Shown here: positions 23,118 through 34,908 of the stretch, piece by piece | How the letters are laid out: each line of letters starts with the position of its first letter | How positions within the stretch are numbered: the first letter of the stretch is position 1 | From: Spinacia oleracea | Taxonomy: Eukaryota > Streptophyta > Magnoliopsida > Caryophyllales > Amaranthaceae | Direction of reading: 5' to 3' | Length of the DNA stretch: 64,000 bases | Assembly: GCF_020520425.1 (NCBI RefSeq) | Contig: NC_079492.1 | Coordinates: 66,083,671-66,147,670, forward strand | Translations under genes and position numbers: made by a program | Notes under the pieces: model-generated | Database searches by the model: none | Told to the model about the DNA's origin: nothing | What the model saw: the letters and a program-made list of their open reading frames with translations, nothing else

Positions 23118-24686
23118 GGTGGATCAGTTGGGAATTCCACTCCCTCACTACCAGCAACCAATTCCTCCCCATTCAAATGGACCTCAGCAAGCCCCATAGT
23201 CTGAGCTGGAGTTCTAATATCTCTTCTTCTCCTTGAAACAACTCTCCACCCTTCATCAAGCACTGGAGCAATTGGAGTAAAAGGCTTATCATAAACAGAT
23301 AACTCTCCATTCTCCCCATCATCCTCTTGTACAGCATCATTAACAGTCAACTCATCAGTAGTTTTTGGTTCAACAGTTGGCTGCACTGCTTTAGGTTTCC
23401 ACACCTTCACAACCTTCTTTCTCTGAACATCAGCTGGCCTAAATCTTGTGGTATTGACTCTTGTCTGAGTACAGTCATGCCCCACAATCTTACACTTCTG
23501 GCAATAAGGTGGTAGCCATTCAAACTCAACCACCTGTTTAACAATGTTACCCATAGGGTCCTGAATCTGCACAGATTTAGGCAAGTCACCAGTTACATCC
23601 ACCTCAATGAGAATTCGAGCAAATGAAATTCTTTGTTGTTTAGAAGTACATTCATCAGCATATAGAGGATCTCCAAGCAAACTCCCTATTCTGCTCAATG
23701 AATCACCCCCCCCCCCCCCAACAGCTCAGTGGTAAGTTAGGCAACCTAACCCACACTGGAACTACCCTCAATATTTCCTCCTGGAAATTAAAACTTGCTG
23801 TCCAAGGTTTAACAATCATAGGTTTGCCAAAGAACATATGAGGACCAGCCACCAGAACTGATTCCTTATCCTTCTTTGACTGGGATCTGATTACAAAATA
23901 GCCCTCATCATGGAGGAAAATCTGAGGTTTACCAACTTGGTGCCATTCTTTTGCAATGAATCTCAAAATAGCACCAATTGAAGGTTTTTCCCCAACTACA
24001 TACATGACAACTGCATTTCCCCATAGATCATTCATTTTTTGAATCTCATGCTTATCAAGTACAGCTATGGGTTTACCATCACAGACTGTGGGAGCAATAA
24101 AATTCAACGCAAAACCTTTAGAAGGGAGTGTACTACCTTTGAATAGACTCACCCATGGTTTTGGTTCCATATCCAGTCGCCGTTGAGCTGGCTGCGCACC
24201 ATTCATCTCACACTCTGTTTCTGTACGGACATCCTCTGTTTTCTGGGCTGGATCTACACCTGGGTTCTCCTTCATCACACTCTGGTGGTGCATCTCCTTG
24301 AGTCCAGCATTAACACTTCTCACCAGGAGGTCCACCCTATCCTTTCCCACCACCATTCGATGGCTATCTTCGTAAAACTCTTCCAGAGCTTCAACCAGCG
24401 ATGGCGGTCGATTTACATCAGTGCGCACTGACTGCGACTAACCAGCCGAGTCCTGGTAAGCTTGAAAGTTATCTAGACGTTCCATCGACGGCAGCACATG
24501 GTCAGAATGAGGCAGCGTAACTGGTGTCACCAGACCCGCACTAACCCGAGGTTCATCAGGAATGGGTATTTATTTTCTGAGTTGGTTCTGGTTCTTAGGC
24601 CTCGAAACTTCTTGATGAAGAAGAGAAGAGGCTTCCTCATTAACTTGAGCAATCTCAAGCTTCTGCGTTTTCCTCTTCCTCGCCAT
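23114..24686 (-). pseudogene. LINE-1 ORF1: DUF4283/zinc-knuckle RNA-binding protein
   Basis: Begins at the ATG at 24686 (MARKRKTQKLE), which runs in frame with the long open part 24428-23703 but has at least two stops before it. DUF4283 core: NDLWGNAVVMYVVGEKPS, GYFVIRSQSKKDKESVL, GKPMIVKPW, VPVWVRLPNLPL. A run of fourteen G's (minus strand, 23706-23719) changes the frame inside the conserved WG...SRIGSLLG segment; after it the protein continues (GDPLYADECT, SFARILIEVDV) to a C-rich knuckle CQKCKIVGHDC. The product would coat LINE RNA. Dead copy. Confidence 0.9.
23706..23719. repeat. C14/G14 homopolymer causing frame break in LINE ORF1
   Basis: Fourteen C's on the plus strand sit exactly where the conserved ORF1 frame shifts. 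It may be a true expansion or a sequencing/assembly error in a homopolymer. Confidence 0.85.
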
Positions 24687-24852
24687 TTTCAAGATTGGCG
24701 CACGTTAGTAAGTTAACCTTAACGTACACCACACCATGAGAGAGAAGAGAGAAGAAGTTTTTTTGCACGTCTACTAACAATTTTTCTTGGTTTGATAATG
24801 TTGGAAAGGTAGTTAGTTGGGGAGATCGAATTTTCATTTTTGCAAGACTAGA

Positions 24853-26547
24853 ATCATTAGTGCGGCTTCTCTCTTAGTGTGTATTGCTTTATCCCAATGG
24901 TAGCCTTATGGTATGCCGATTTGGGTATTTTCATGGTTGGTCATGTTGCACTCATGGAAAATCTTTTAGTCCGTACTTAGGAGTATTTAAAGGAGCGAAT
25001 GGCTCGAGAGGACTATAATAGTCGTGACCCAATGTGATCATAAGCCTTGATGCCATTAATTTTTGCTAATGGTATTGACACCTTAGGCTCACTTTGGGGG
25101 TTGTGCGACTGTAGGGGAATGATTTTCAGAATGCATGTGACTGTTTCCATTTTGCAAATACTATAATATATTATTTTTATTGGTGGGAGAGAGTATTGAG
25201 GCCGTAGACTCTTAGCAAGGGATGACAATTACATATGGGTGCTTATTGATTTAAATGTTAGGAAGGGAGACTCAATATGGTTTAACCTTTTAACTTGCAG
25301 AACGACACCAAGCATTAGGACCGATTCTATGGATAAGACAACTAAGACTTAGGATTTGGATTGTACTTTGGCATAGCCTAGTATAGACTCGGATTTATTT
25401 ATTTTTTATTTGAACATTTATTTTTTCTTGAAGACTTTATTCGAACATCATTTTTTGAATACTTTGCCCATGTGACATTCAAGGTTATTTCGATTAACGT
25501 GCTCGGTTTTGGAGCCGAACATTGTCGTCATAGGAGGCCTAACAACGACATAAAGAGTTATTTTATTTTTTACAAGTCGCTTTTAGAATCGAGTGCCTTT
25601 TCATACGCCTTCGCAGCAATTTTCACGAATTTTCTTTACTGCTACGTATACTTTATGCACGGGCACCGAGGCTATTGTGCCTGACCAAAAGGCCAGGCAG
25701 CAACTTCAGCGCCCAGCGTTGGGCGTGAGAAATTTTGGCGCCCAGCCAGGGGCGCTGAAAATGCGTCCCTGGCTGGTTCTCGTTTTCTGCTTGCGTCTAC
25801 TTTTTGTTTATGCGACTTTGATTTTGCGTGCTTGCCTAATAACGTCCTTTACGCGTTGTGCAGCGTTTGTGGGATTCGTTACAGGCCATCCCGAATGTCG
25901 CTTATTTTCGTGGCGATCGTTCGGGTTTGCAGAACACGTATTTCGGTATAACTCTTTGGCCAATTAGTTTATGAACGTTTGGGCAATTTTTTAAGGTCGT
26001 TGGTTTTCTAACATTTTTTGTCACACACAATCACATATTTCGCTACACATAACTAACATTACATCATGAGGCAATAATAATATGTCATGTAGTTTATGAT
26101 AGGCTTCTATGGGTAGTTTTTGCGCCTGGCTTGGTACCGCTTCTATCGCAGATCCAACACATGCCTCGGTCGAGGTAGTGCCTTCAACAGACGAATTTCG
26201 CCCAAGAGGTCAATCACGATGTAAGCCAAGGGGGCATGCACCAATGAGAGGGACCTAATGGGCGAGCGATTGGGTTTGGGACGGGTGTACTACTAGCGAA
26301 AGTGCCGAGTGGACAACATCCGAAGCGTATGCACCCCTCGGTTGACGATGGGTATCCTTAGTCCCAACTCCCGAGATGAAACATCTAAGGGAGCCAAGAT
26401 TCGTTATGCGGTTCTGTCCGTTCACATTAATATGCTGATTTTCAGGTCGTCCCAACTTGATGGGGAAATAAACGCGGGGTAGGATCGTTTCACCCTTCGG
26501 CTATTTTGATTACCTACGAGCACGAGTATTTCCTTCACTATCCCCAG
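24853..26547. other. Tat-1 interior on the 5' side, no gene seen
   Basis: No gag or other gene. Contains paired-hairpin module 4 (25706-25762). The sequence next to the 5' LTR, minus strand ACTGGGGATAGTG, looks like the bases that usually follow the TGGCGACTCC primer site of Tat-group elements, but the primer site itself is missing. Confidence 0.55.
25706..25762. repeat. Paired-hairpin module, copy 4
   Basis: CAGCGCCCAGCGTTGGGCG, spacer AGAAATTTT, GGCGCCCAGCCAGGGGCGC. Confidence 0.75.
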
Positions 26548-28012
26548 TGGTCGAAAAAGCACGAGGCTAATGCGTGACCTTGTCCCTCGTGGGTGTGACG
26601 TTTCTTTTTGTCAAATCAAGTGTAATTGGATTTCCTGTGAGTTCACACCCAATTGACTAGTAATATAGGAGTCGCCATTCAGTTTTTAACGACAATGAGA
26701 AAAACTGACAAAACCCGGTTATCGTCACATAAAGGGAGTGCAATTATGTTTGACCACGACGGCCGTAGGTTCCCTTGTGATCCCTGGTGTGGGGATCTCT
26801 CAACATACACCCGCAAGGTAGAGATTGAGGGTTCGGGGGACTGTAACTACCGAGAGGATTACTCGCTCTTCGATAACTCCAGAGGCAGGATATCCTTACT
26901 AGTTCAGCATAAATAATTGAAGGGATATGTGTTAACTATTAAACTAATCTGAGTTGATTTTAACAATATGCAACATATAGTACTAGATCGAGCGCGATTA
27001 TCTGATTTAGATTGTATTAAGGGACCTAGCATGATAATCCAATTTCCCAAAAATATCATATTTATTAGGCGTGATAGAACAATCAGATTTAGTTAGTTTA
27101 ACAGTTCATCAAAAGGGCGAGGAAAGCAATTAAATCATAGAAAAGGGACACATTACCACGCACCCTTGAGAGGTGCGTCACGGTTCTCAGAAAACTAACC
27201 ACTTTGATTTTTTTATTTCTCCTTTTATTTAACGAATCTCAAGGTACGGGACAAGATACGTTCTGTTCGATTTATGGATCGATTGCGACAGAACGCGTGA
27301 TCAATTTCGCAGCGTGAGGCTTAGGCTTAGGGGTTGGAGTCAATACTCAGAAATAATAATTGTGTGTTGTATCTTTTCATGTCGAACTTGGGCTATATTT
27401 ATAGAAAAGAGTTCGTGGAAAGATAGAATTGTAGAGCTCTAATCCACGAAGAATTAGGAAAAAACACGTACCCAGGTAATTCCAGCGCCCAGGCCTGGGC
27501 GCCGAAGATTTCGGCGCCCAAAACCAGGCGTTGAAAATAGGGTCTGGGCTGTTTTCTTAGTCAGATTCGGATTCCTAAAATCCGGAGTGTTTGAGACTTA
27601 ATTGAGTCTTTTAGTGCGTATTAACCTTATGACGGAATGCGTCTGGGCCCGTTACGAACTCTAGGCTCGTTAGGATTTTAATTAATACGTGACTCTTATT
27701 TTCGAATCATATTAGGAATAGGATTCTCTCGTAATCTCTATCTCATTTAGGATTTATGTTGGAGTGCAACACCTAATTCTGACAGGTTTCTATCTTTTAT
27801 GACTTGCCACTTTTAACAACTACCTATTACGGCAGTTACTATTTTTAGCAGGTTTCAAAATAGCAGGTTTCTATAAATAGCAGGTTTCGGGTGAAATGAA
27901 AAGGGGTGATCGAGATTCGTTATTTTATAGGAGATGCGTTGTCAAGTGGAGATTTATGCTTTCATCATCAAACCTTCCCTTTCGGGAATGGGGACAAAAG
28001 TACGTGTCTACA
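26548..28012 (-). repeat. 5' LTR of Tat-1, slightly truncated
   Basis: Matches 1714-3185 over its length with about 30 differences and a small indel near 27855. The plus-strand left end lacks the TGTGAGGG end of the other copy, so about 8 bases of LTR plus the primer site seem to be deleted. TATA box on the minus strand at about 27395-27403. Confidence 0.85.
27481..27537. repeat. Paired-hairpin module, copy 5 (in LTR)
   Basis: LTR counterpart of 2654-2709. Confidence 0.75.
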
Positions 28013-28456
28013 TTAAGAATCTTACTTAGATCCTTTGATGTTTAACTTAGTAAACGCTTATACATAGTTCAAACATCTTTTACTTAGATTTATTCATATG
28101 AGTCGAATATCTCCAATGGAGTCTTTCGTGTTTGATTTAGTAAATGCCATTACTTAATCCAAAACAATATCATAAGATCTTTGTCAATAGATCTTAATAC
28201 CCAGTATGCATTAAGTTTCGCCTTGGTCCGTCATTGATGAATAATTTTCAAATCTAAGTTATTAGCATTTGAATGTATTTCACAATAGAGAGATATGTGT
28301 ATGACACACATAGGACCAATTAAGTTTTATGTACTCCCACTATACTTCTTATATATCCATAAGAATCATGTACATTTCATGAAACTAAAATACTTATTAG
28401 TTACACTAAAATATAGTTCCAATTCCCAATTGCTTGCTTAAATATGTACTTAGATT

Positions 28457-28714
28457 TCATAATCTAGCTTTCATTTTCAAGCATTTATTTGGATCCACAA
28501 ATCCTATGACATACCATGTACATAATTTATTCCAACATTTGATTGAGGAATACGTTTTGTCATCCAATTGCCATATGTACCAATATGCAATCATTGCTTG
28601 AATTATAGACTTTAGCATTACGATTTTGCATGAGGTTTCAACACGATCCACACCGTGAATTTGCTTGTAACCTTTAGCAACTAATCTAGCTTTGTGTTGT
28701 GAACACAATTCCAT
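28457..28714 (-). pseudogene. Copia-O RT fragment
   Basis: The translated run KARLVAKGYKQIHGVDRVET, then AYWYIWQLDDKTY, is clearly the start of a copia RT domain, aligned with copia-I pol near 7640-7830. The first catalytic Asp region is damaged. An 85-codon open remnant, no function expected. Confidence 0.8.
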
Positions 28715-28719
28715 GTTTG

Positions 28720-31000
28720 ATGGTTTTTATCCTTAAAACAAACTTGCAACCAATAGGTGTGAAACTTATTCTTGCAAATCAACAAAATTTCAATTTTGTC
28801 ATCAAAACTTTGAGTATGTTTTATGGCCTCTATATGGCCTCTAACCATTTTAGGGAATCTGGGTTTCATCATAGCTTTCTCACATGTCAAAAACTCATGA
28901 TAATAGTTTGACTGCAAGTTGTAGGTTTCTTCACTATCTAATAGAAGAATCGCGTAGCTTCAGTGACTTGAACTCCATGTTTCTTCACTATCTAATAGAA
29001 GAATCTCATAGTTTCAGTGACTTGAACTCTATGCCTACTTGGGTATAGAACATCAAACAATAGAATATCAATAGCCACTTGAAAATCCTTTGAATATTCT
29101 GTTCTCCTTGAAGCACTTGTAAAGTCTTCTAAGAGATGTCTATTCTTTAAAGCCACTTCTAAAGTCCTTAAAGAATAAGTGTTCGGATTTTCTAAAGAAC
29201 TTCAAAAAGCCTCCAGAATGTCCATTTATGTTTGTTGTTCGCCTCGAAGACTTTCAAGGTCCATTTTCTCCCACTTGTCATTTTGGAAACGAATCTCCAA
29301 AAGGACATTATTTCGAGCAAACAAACATTATGTTCTCAAAAATTCGTGGTAGAAACAATACCCTTGTGTCTCATTTGAATAAATCACAATGAAACATATA
29401 TCCATACTTGGGCCTTAGTTTGTCAAATAACAAACACTAAGCTCCCACTGAGTTTAGCAACTCTTTAGATATATAATTTACTGAAAAGATATTCTGAAAT
29501 TACTTTTCAATAGCTTTGACGAATTTGGTTTAGTTTAATTTGGTGGTAGTTGAGCATTTTGTTTTAGAAATTATAGGAAAAGTCTTTATGATTCATCATT
29601 GATCGAATCAAGTACTAATTGACTTCGATCATTCCAACTTAGATATGCCATATCTTATGGAGCTAGATCGTGAAATTACAACACACAATCATTGATGATC
29701 ATTCTTGACTTAAGTAATCATCAACATGTTCTAACCTAGATCTTTATGATTTCTTGACAAGTGGATTTTATACTTCTGAATCTTTGAACTAGCCAAACAG
29801 ATTCAAACTTATATCACTTTGAGTAAATAAACCAATATTCACTCAAATCTAAGTGAAATAATAAAGTCGTAAAATCTCTTTCTTTAGCTTTGAACTCTAT
29901 TGTCTAGGTGTTCTAACAATAGTTCATATCTTTTGTTACTTTCAACAAGTAAGACTAGCCTGTCTTGAATTGATCTAGAAATCAATCAATTTCAAAAGTC
30001 CATCAGAATAGAGCTTTTGAATGTTAACTTGTTGACATGGTCTAAGTAACAATGCCAAAGATTAGTGGAACTCAAATCAAGGGGTTAATTTGAACCTAGT
30101 AAAGTTCTTATTGTTAAAGATTTGTTTGTTTTAATCAAGCATATTGACTCAACCCGTAAATGACCATTTCATTCAAATAAACAAACAAACATTGTTTTTG
30201 TTTTTCTTGAATGCGAGTCTTTCTGTGTTTGAAGCAGAAATTTAGGTATGCTGATTATGGAACAAAATAGCCATTAAGTTCCAGCCTTGAAAGGACTTAA
30301 AACAAACTAGATGACCCTACAACTAATGTAGCATTGCCATGCTTCATTTCCCACTTGTAGGTCATTAGTGTATCCTAGCTTCCATTGTTTGAGTTATTAC
30401 CGAAGTAAGAACCTCAAGCGGTATATGATACCAAGGAAGTTTAATTGCTAGGTTACTTCTCTTTAAACATAAACTTATAGGTAGAAACGGAATTGTAAAT
30501 TCCTTTTCACTTGTTCCTTGTTTTCCTATTTCTTGTACCCTTTCTTATAGTCTTAAGAATTGAATTCTCTAGTGTTGACTTTTATACTTTGTTGGACATG
30601 TCTAATGTCACTCCAACAAGGTTCTTACCATTTTATGTTGAATATTTTGTTTCAACTAGATGATCTTACCAAAAGCTTCTGAAGTTCTCTAAGCATCGAT
30701 CTATTCGAATGTCTAGGGACTAGGCTCATTCGAGAATTAAATGGAAAAAAGATTTTAGGTTGTTAACCATTGGTAAAGATGAGCGTTTAAACTCAATGCT
30801 TTATGATCTCAAAACTACATTGTATTTTGAATTCACAAGCACCAATCGGTTCGCCATTCGAATTTGATACTCGAAAACAACCATAAAAGTCGCTAAAAGA
30901 AACGTACATTTTAAACTGCTCATTTTCTCTCATTTCCGTGCATCGTTCTTGGATTCATTACCAATCGAGGAAATTTACTGTTACCTTTCTAAAAGGATTT
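28720..31000 (-). pseudogene. Decayed integrase-to-gag region of copia-O
   Basis: No open frame. Position and short nucleotide matches to copia-I (8220-8290, 9200-10430) identify it. Tandem copies of a short phrase, TTTCTTCACTATCTAATAGAAGAATC, cut here to its core CTATCTAATAGAAGAATC, occur at about 28930 and 28985. Divergence is far greater than in the flanking leader. Confidence 0.55.
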
Positions 31001-32339
31001 ACTGCAGTGTAAGATATTTAATTATAAACAATAATTAAAACATACATTGAAGCATGCAAAGTCTAAACATTTATCATGAGTAATAACTTGAAAATTAAAG
31101 CATTCATGCAATTTAAACAAGTCATTAGCATTTTATTCGAATTTATTGTTCCGGCAGGTGTGAATAAAATGATTCCAAGACCCTAAAATCATTGAAGAAT
31201 TAAGCACATTATGTATTTTGACTCAATTCTAAAATATTTTAGGTAAGCAAAAGTCTTTTGCTAATAGTCTAGAAACTACTCTTGGTTGATAGGTACGTCT
31301 AAGAACTTATTAGGTAAACCTATCGAATTTGCCACGACATAAAAGGACTCCTTACTTATATCGTTGAGTTTCACCAAAACTAACATGTACTCACAATTAT
31401 TTGTGTACCTTACCCCTTTAGGATCAATAAGTAACACCTCGCTGAGTGTAATCTATTACTAGATTGATGTAAAGGTTATCCAAGTAAGTGTTATTTTGGC
31501 ATGGCACCTTTTAACTCAATTTTTAAGTTTGGAACTTAAGGCTCTTACTATGTTGGTTAGATTTTAAGTGAACTAAAATCCTTAATCATGCAACATAATC
31601 AAGCCACAATCTCATGCATATTTAAGATATATTTAAAAGCAATAAATAACTTAAAACATGCATAAGATAAATGTGATCTAGTATGGTCCGACTTCATCTT
31701 GAAGCTCCAACTTCAAAGTCCGTCTTGAAAATCTCAGTGGGAGGCGCCATTTTCTTCAAATAAGATAAGCTATAATTAAACTAATTACAACTATTTGATG
31801 GTACGCAGACCATATTTGAATTTAAAAACAAATTTGGTGCTTTAGACCAATTACATTCAAATTAATGGTACGCAGACCATATTTTCTATCCTATTTGGGC
31901 CATACTAGTCACTTCATAACCTGCAAAATAGTACATATACAATATATACCATTCACCTATTCATTATCATGAATGGCCCACATAGCTGGTTTGTAGACCT
32001 AATCAAGAGTTTATGACTAAAATTGCTCCCACTTAAACCAATAAATTCACATGCTTTACTAATTTTAAACATAAAAATGTATTTCTAGTCTAACCGGAAA
32101 CATACAAATTTAATTAAAATTTAAAGCTCATATAAATTTATAATTGAATCCATTTATTTAATTTATTTTCAGTCGAATTTAAATTAATTCAAGGTTTTTA
32201 ATTTTAGTAAAATAATTAGAATAAATTAAAATTTATAATAATTATAATATTCAAAATTAAAATCCAAGAAAACAATTTAAATTATTAATTTTAAATTAAT
32301 TAAAATTACTCGAACTGAAAATCTCAAATTAAAATTTAA

Positions 32340-32770
32340 AACGATTTAATCGTAACACAAGGTACGCACATCATCACGCAATGCACAACCATAGGCCACA
32401 CGCACACGCAACCATCGCTGGCCACGATGCGCGCAGCCTCTGTGCTGTGTCGCGTCTGCTGCTGCTCACCCTCGCAAGGCACCGCTCGCTGCAGGCGAGC
32501 CAGCACTCGCTGCGCGAGCCTTCGCTCGCTGGCCCGAGCCTTCGCTCGCTGGCGCGAGGCAGTGCGCGCTGTGGCGCAGCTCGCTTGCTGCCCACACGCG
32601 ACTGCTCGCTTGCCTTGCCCCTCGCCCACGCCCATCGCATAGCACACACGGCCAGCTCCTTTGCTTTGCGCGCGCGCTACGCTATGTTGCTTGCTGCATT
32701 CGTACCGCACGGGCGACGAGCTCCCTTGCTCGTCGTCGCGTGCCCGCACTATACAACACCCCTTAAGGGT
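32340..32770. repeat. GC-rich block of copia-O leader
   Basis: Homologous to 11890-12560, with about three 21-bp units (CCTTCGCTCGCTGG type) near 32495-32565 rather than about twelve. Confidence 0.75.
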
Positions 32771-33512
32771 AACATGTAGCTTCCATTGCTTTGTGCGTGC
32801 AACATTCATGAGCGTTTTCATAAAAAATTAAAAATTTTAATTTAAAATTAATGACAAATTAATAAAACATATTAATTTCATAATTTTAGGGCGAAAAATC
32901 GAAAATCAATTAATTTCCGATTAACATGGATTCAAATCTAGGTCATAAAAATTAAAATTTTAACATAAATTAACAATTTTTATGGTCGATTTTAATCATT
33001 GGTACCTAATTAAATTATTAATTAATTATGAAAAACAAATCAATTCTACATTATTCGAATTTCAACAAATTAATCATAATTACAAATTAGGTTGTATAAT
33101 TAACAAGTCTAGGCATTCATAATTGTTAAACATATACAGTAGGTCAATCAAAAACTCAAGATTTATCAACAAGAATCGCAAATACTTAATTTAACATCTT
33201 AAATTTACAAACTTTTGCGTTCGAAAAACTAAAACCTCCTAAAAGTCATAGTCAGGCTTCGAATTTGGGAATTCTGGGTTCGGCCGAAAATTATTATTTT
33301 TGTAAAAATTTTAGAATGCCTTTTACATGCGGAATTGACACAAAACCACACGATTTGGATGAGTAACGAAGAAACTGCCGAAAAACTGCGTACATATAAT
33401 TAAATAAACGCAATTTGCAATTAATTACGAAAATTAATTACCGCTTTAATTCTTTGCAAATTTGTAAAATTTAACCATGTTCATGCAATTTAGATTATGA
33501 AAATAATAAGAG

Positions 33513-33525
33513 GCTCGTGATACCA
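33513..33525 (-). promoter_or_regulatory. Primer binding site of copia-O
   Basis: Same TGGTATCACGAGC as copia-I, one base from the LTR. Confidence 0.8.
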
Positions 33526-33526
33526 C

Positions 33527-34908
33527 TGTTAGGTTATGATACATATGACAAAACATAAATCATGCGGAAAACCTTAATGCCAGGAAACATATTATTTACA
33601 CATAATCATTTGGCATAATTCAGATGCATACACTTTGTAGCGTGCCCTCCCTAGCTGCGCCCGAACCGAACAAGAACAAGTCTTTAGGACTCCAAGTGTC
33701 GTCCCTTCGTAGATAGTCCACAGCACGTCCGGATCCGCCTTAAGCTTGACCAACTAGAATCGCCCTTAAGGTTACTAGGATTTTCGCCTATTTGGGTTGC
33801 AAGTGTTTGGCTGATTTTTGCTTAAAAATCTTACCTTTGAATACTTCAAAATCATCTATCAAATATGTGTCCCTAGGCCCTTATTTATAGAGTTTATGGA
33901 AAGGAATTATAATCCTACTAGGATATGGATTAATTAATTAGAATCCCATTAAAACTCTAAATAATAAATTTAATCTTTTAGGATTAGGATTTAATCAATG
34001 CACGAATTCCGATAGGATTAGGATTCATTACGAACACGAGCACACACACACATATGCACGCCCGCACGCAAGCCTTGCGGCCCACGCCGAGCGCACAGCG
34101 CATGCGGCCTCGCAGCCCATCAGCTTCGTGCGCGCCCGCCAATGCTTGGCTGGGCCTGGCCTTGCGCTGGGCCTGGTCGAGCACTTGGCGTGTGGCTTGC
34201 TGGGCGTTGGCCTAGCCTCGTGCTGGGCCTTCGTCTAGCAAGCCTCGTCCGATGCTAATTCGTACGATACGCTTTCCGATTAAATTCCCGAACCCGGAAT
34301 TTATTTCCGATACGAACAATATTTAATATTTTCGATTCCAGAATTAATTTCCGTTTCGAACAAATATTTAATATTTCCGTTTTCGGAATTATTTTCCGAT
34401 TCCGATAATATATCCGATTCTGACAATATTTCCGTTTCCGGCAATATTTCCGATTCCGGCAATATTTACATTTCCATTAATATTCTCCGATACGTACCAT
34501 GTTTCCGTTTCCGGCAACATCTACGACTTGGATAATATTTATACTTCCGATACGATCCATATTTCCGTTTCCCGCAACATCATCGTTTCCGGAGTATTCA
34601 TTTGCTTGCCTTTGACGATCTCAGCTCCCACTGAAACCAAGATCCGTCGATTCCGAATATCCATAGATGGAGTATTTAATTCCATTAAATACTTGATCCG
34701 TTTGCGTACTATTTGTGGGACCCTACGGGTTCAGTCAAGAGTAAGCTGTGGATTAATATCATTAATTCCCCTTGAACTGAAGCGGCCTCTAGCTTGGCAT
34801 TCAGCTCACTTGATCTCACTGAATTATTAACTTGTTAATTAATACTGAACCGCATTTATTAGACATAACATTATATGCATACTTGGACCAAGGGCATTAT
34901 TTCCTTCA
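33527..34908 (-). repeat. 5' LTR of copia-O
   Basis: 1,382 bp, with the ends of copia-I LTRs and clear similarity throughout, but many substitutions and a different GC-rich block (34030-34250). TATA box on the minus strand at about 33881-33892; TTCCG array at about 34264-34604. The flank CTTCC (34909-34913) would be one copy of the target duplication; the other lies outside the window. Confidence 0.9.

Larger units (their letters stand above)
19648..24850 (-). mobile_element. LINE-1: L1-like retrotransposon inside Tat-1
   Basis: A minus-strand non-LTR element: ORF1 (DUF4283 plus zinc knuckle) upstream of ORF2 (endonuclease plus RT), and a 13-base poly(A) tail, seen as T's at 19648-19660. The right (5') limit is uncertain, between about 24700 and 24850; a weak possible duplication is TCATTTGTCATGCG left of the tail against TCATTAGTGCG near 24853. 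Both ORFs are broken by stops or a frame change, so it is a dead copy. Confidence 0.9.
1714..28012 (-). mobile_element. Tat-1: Ty3/Tat-like LTR element without gag-pol (LARD type)
   Basis: Two direct LTRs (1714-3185 and 26548-28012) enclose 23.4 kb, of which about 10.5 kb is copia-I and about 5.2 kb is a LINE, leaving roughly 7.7 kb of own interior. A polypurine tract next to the left LTR puts the element on the minus strand. LTR ends are TGT...ACA. I find no gag, protease, RT or integrase in the interior, so it is a large non-autonomous derivative. Assignment to the Tat/Ogre group rests on the tract and LTR ends shared with Tat-2 and on antisense-type content. The LTRs differ at about 30 sites by eye (about 2 percent). 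Confidence 0.75.
28013..33526 (-). mobile_element. Outer copia element (copia-O), 5' internal part
   Basis: Continues 1-1713 after the Tat-1 insertion. From left to right: decayed RT (28457-28714), decayed integrase/protease/gag (28720 to about 31000) without open frames, then the family leader (31000-33526) and primer site. Patches such as 29225-29290 still mirror copia-I 8220-8290. Confidence 0.8.
31000..33526 (-). other. 5' leader of copia-O
   Basis: Aligned with 10520-13334 of copia-I at high similarity by eye, apart from a deletion near 31990 (copia-I 11400-11510 is absent) and a shorter GC-rich block (32340-32770). Open frames in that block (32336-32821 and others) are by-products of GC-rich repeats. 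Confidence 0.75.
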
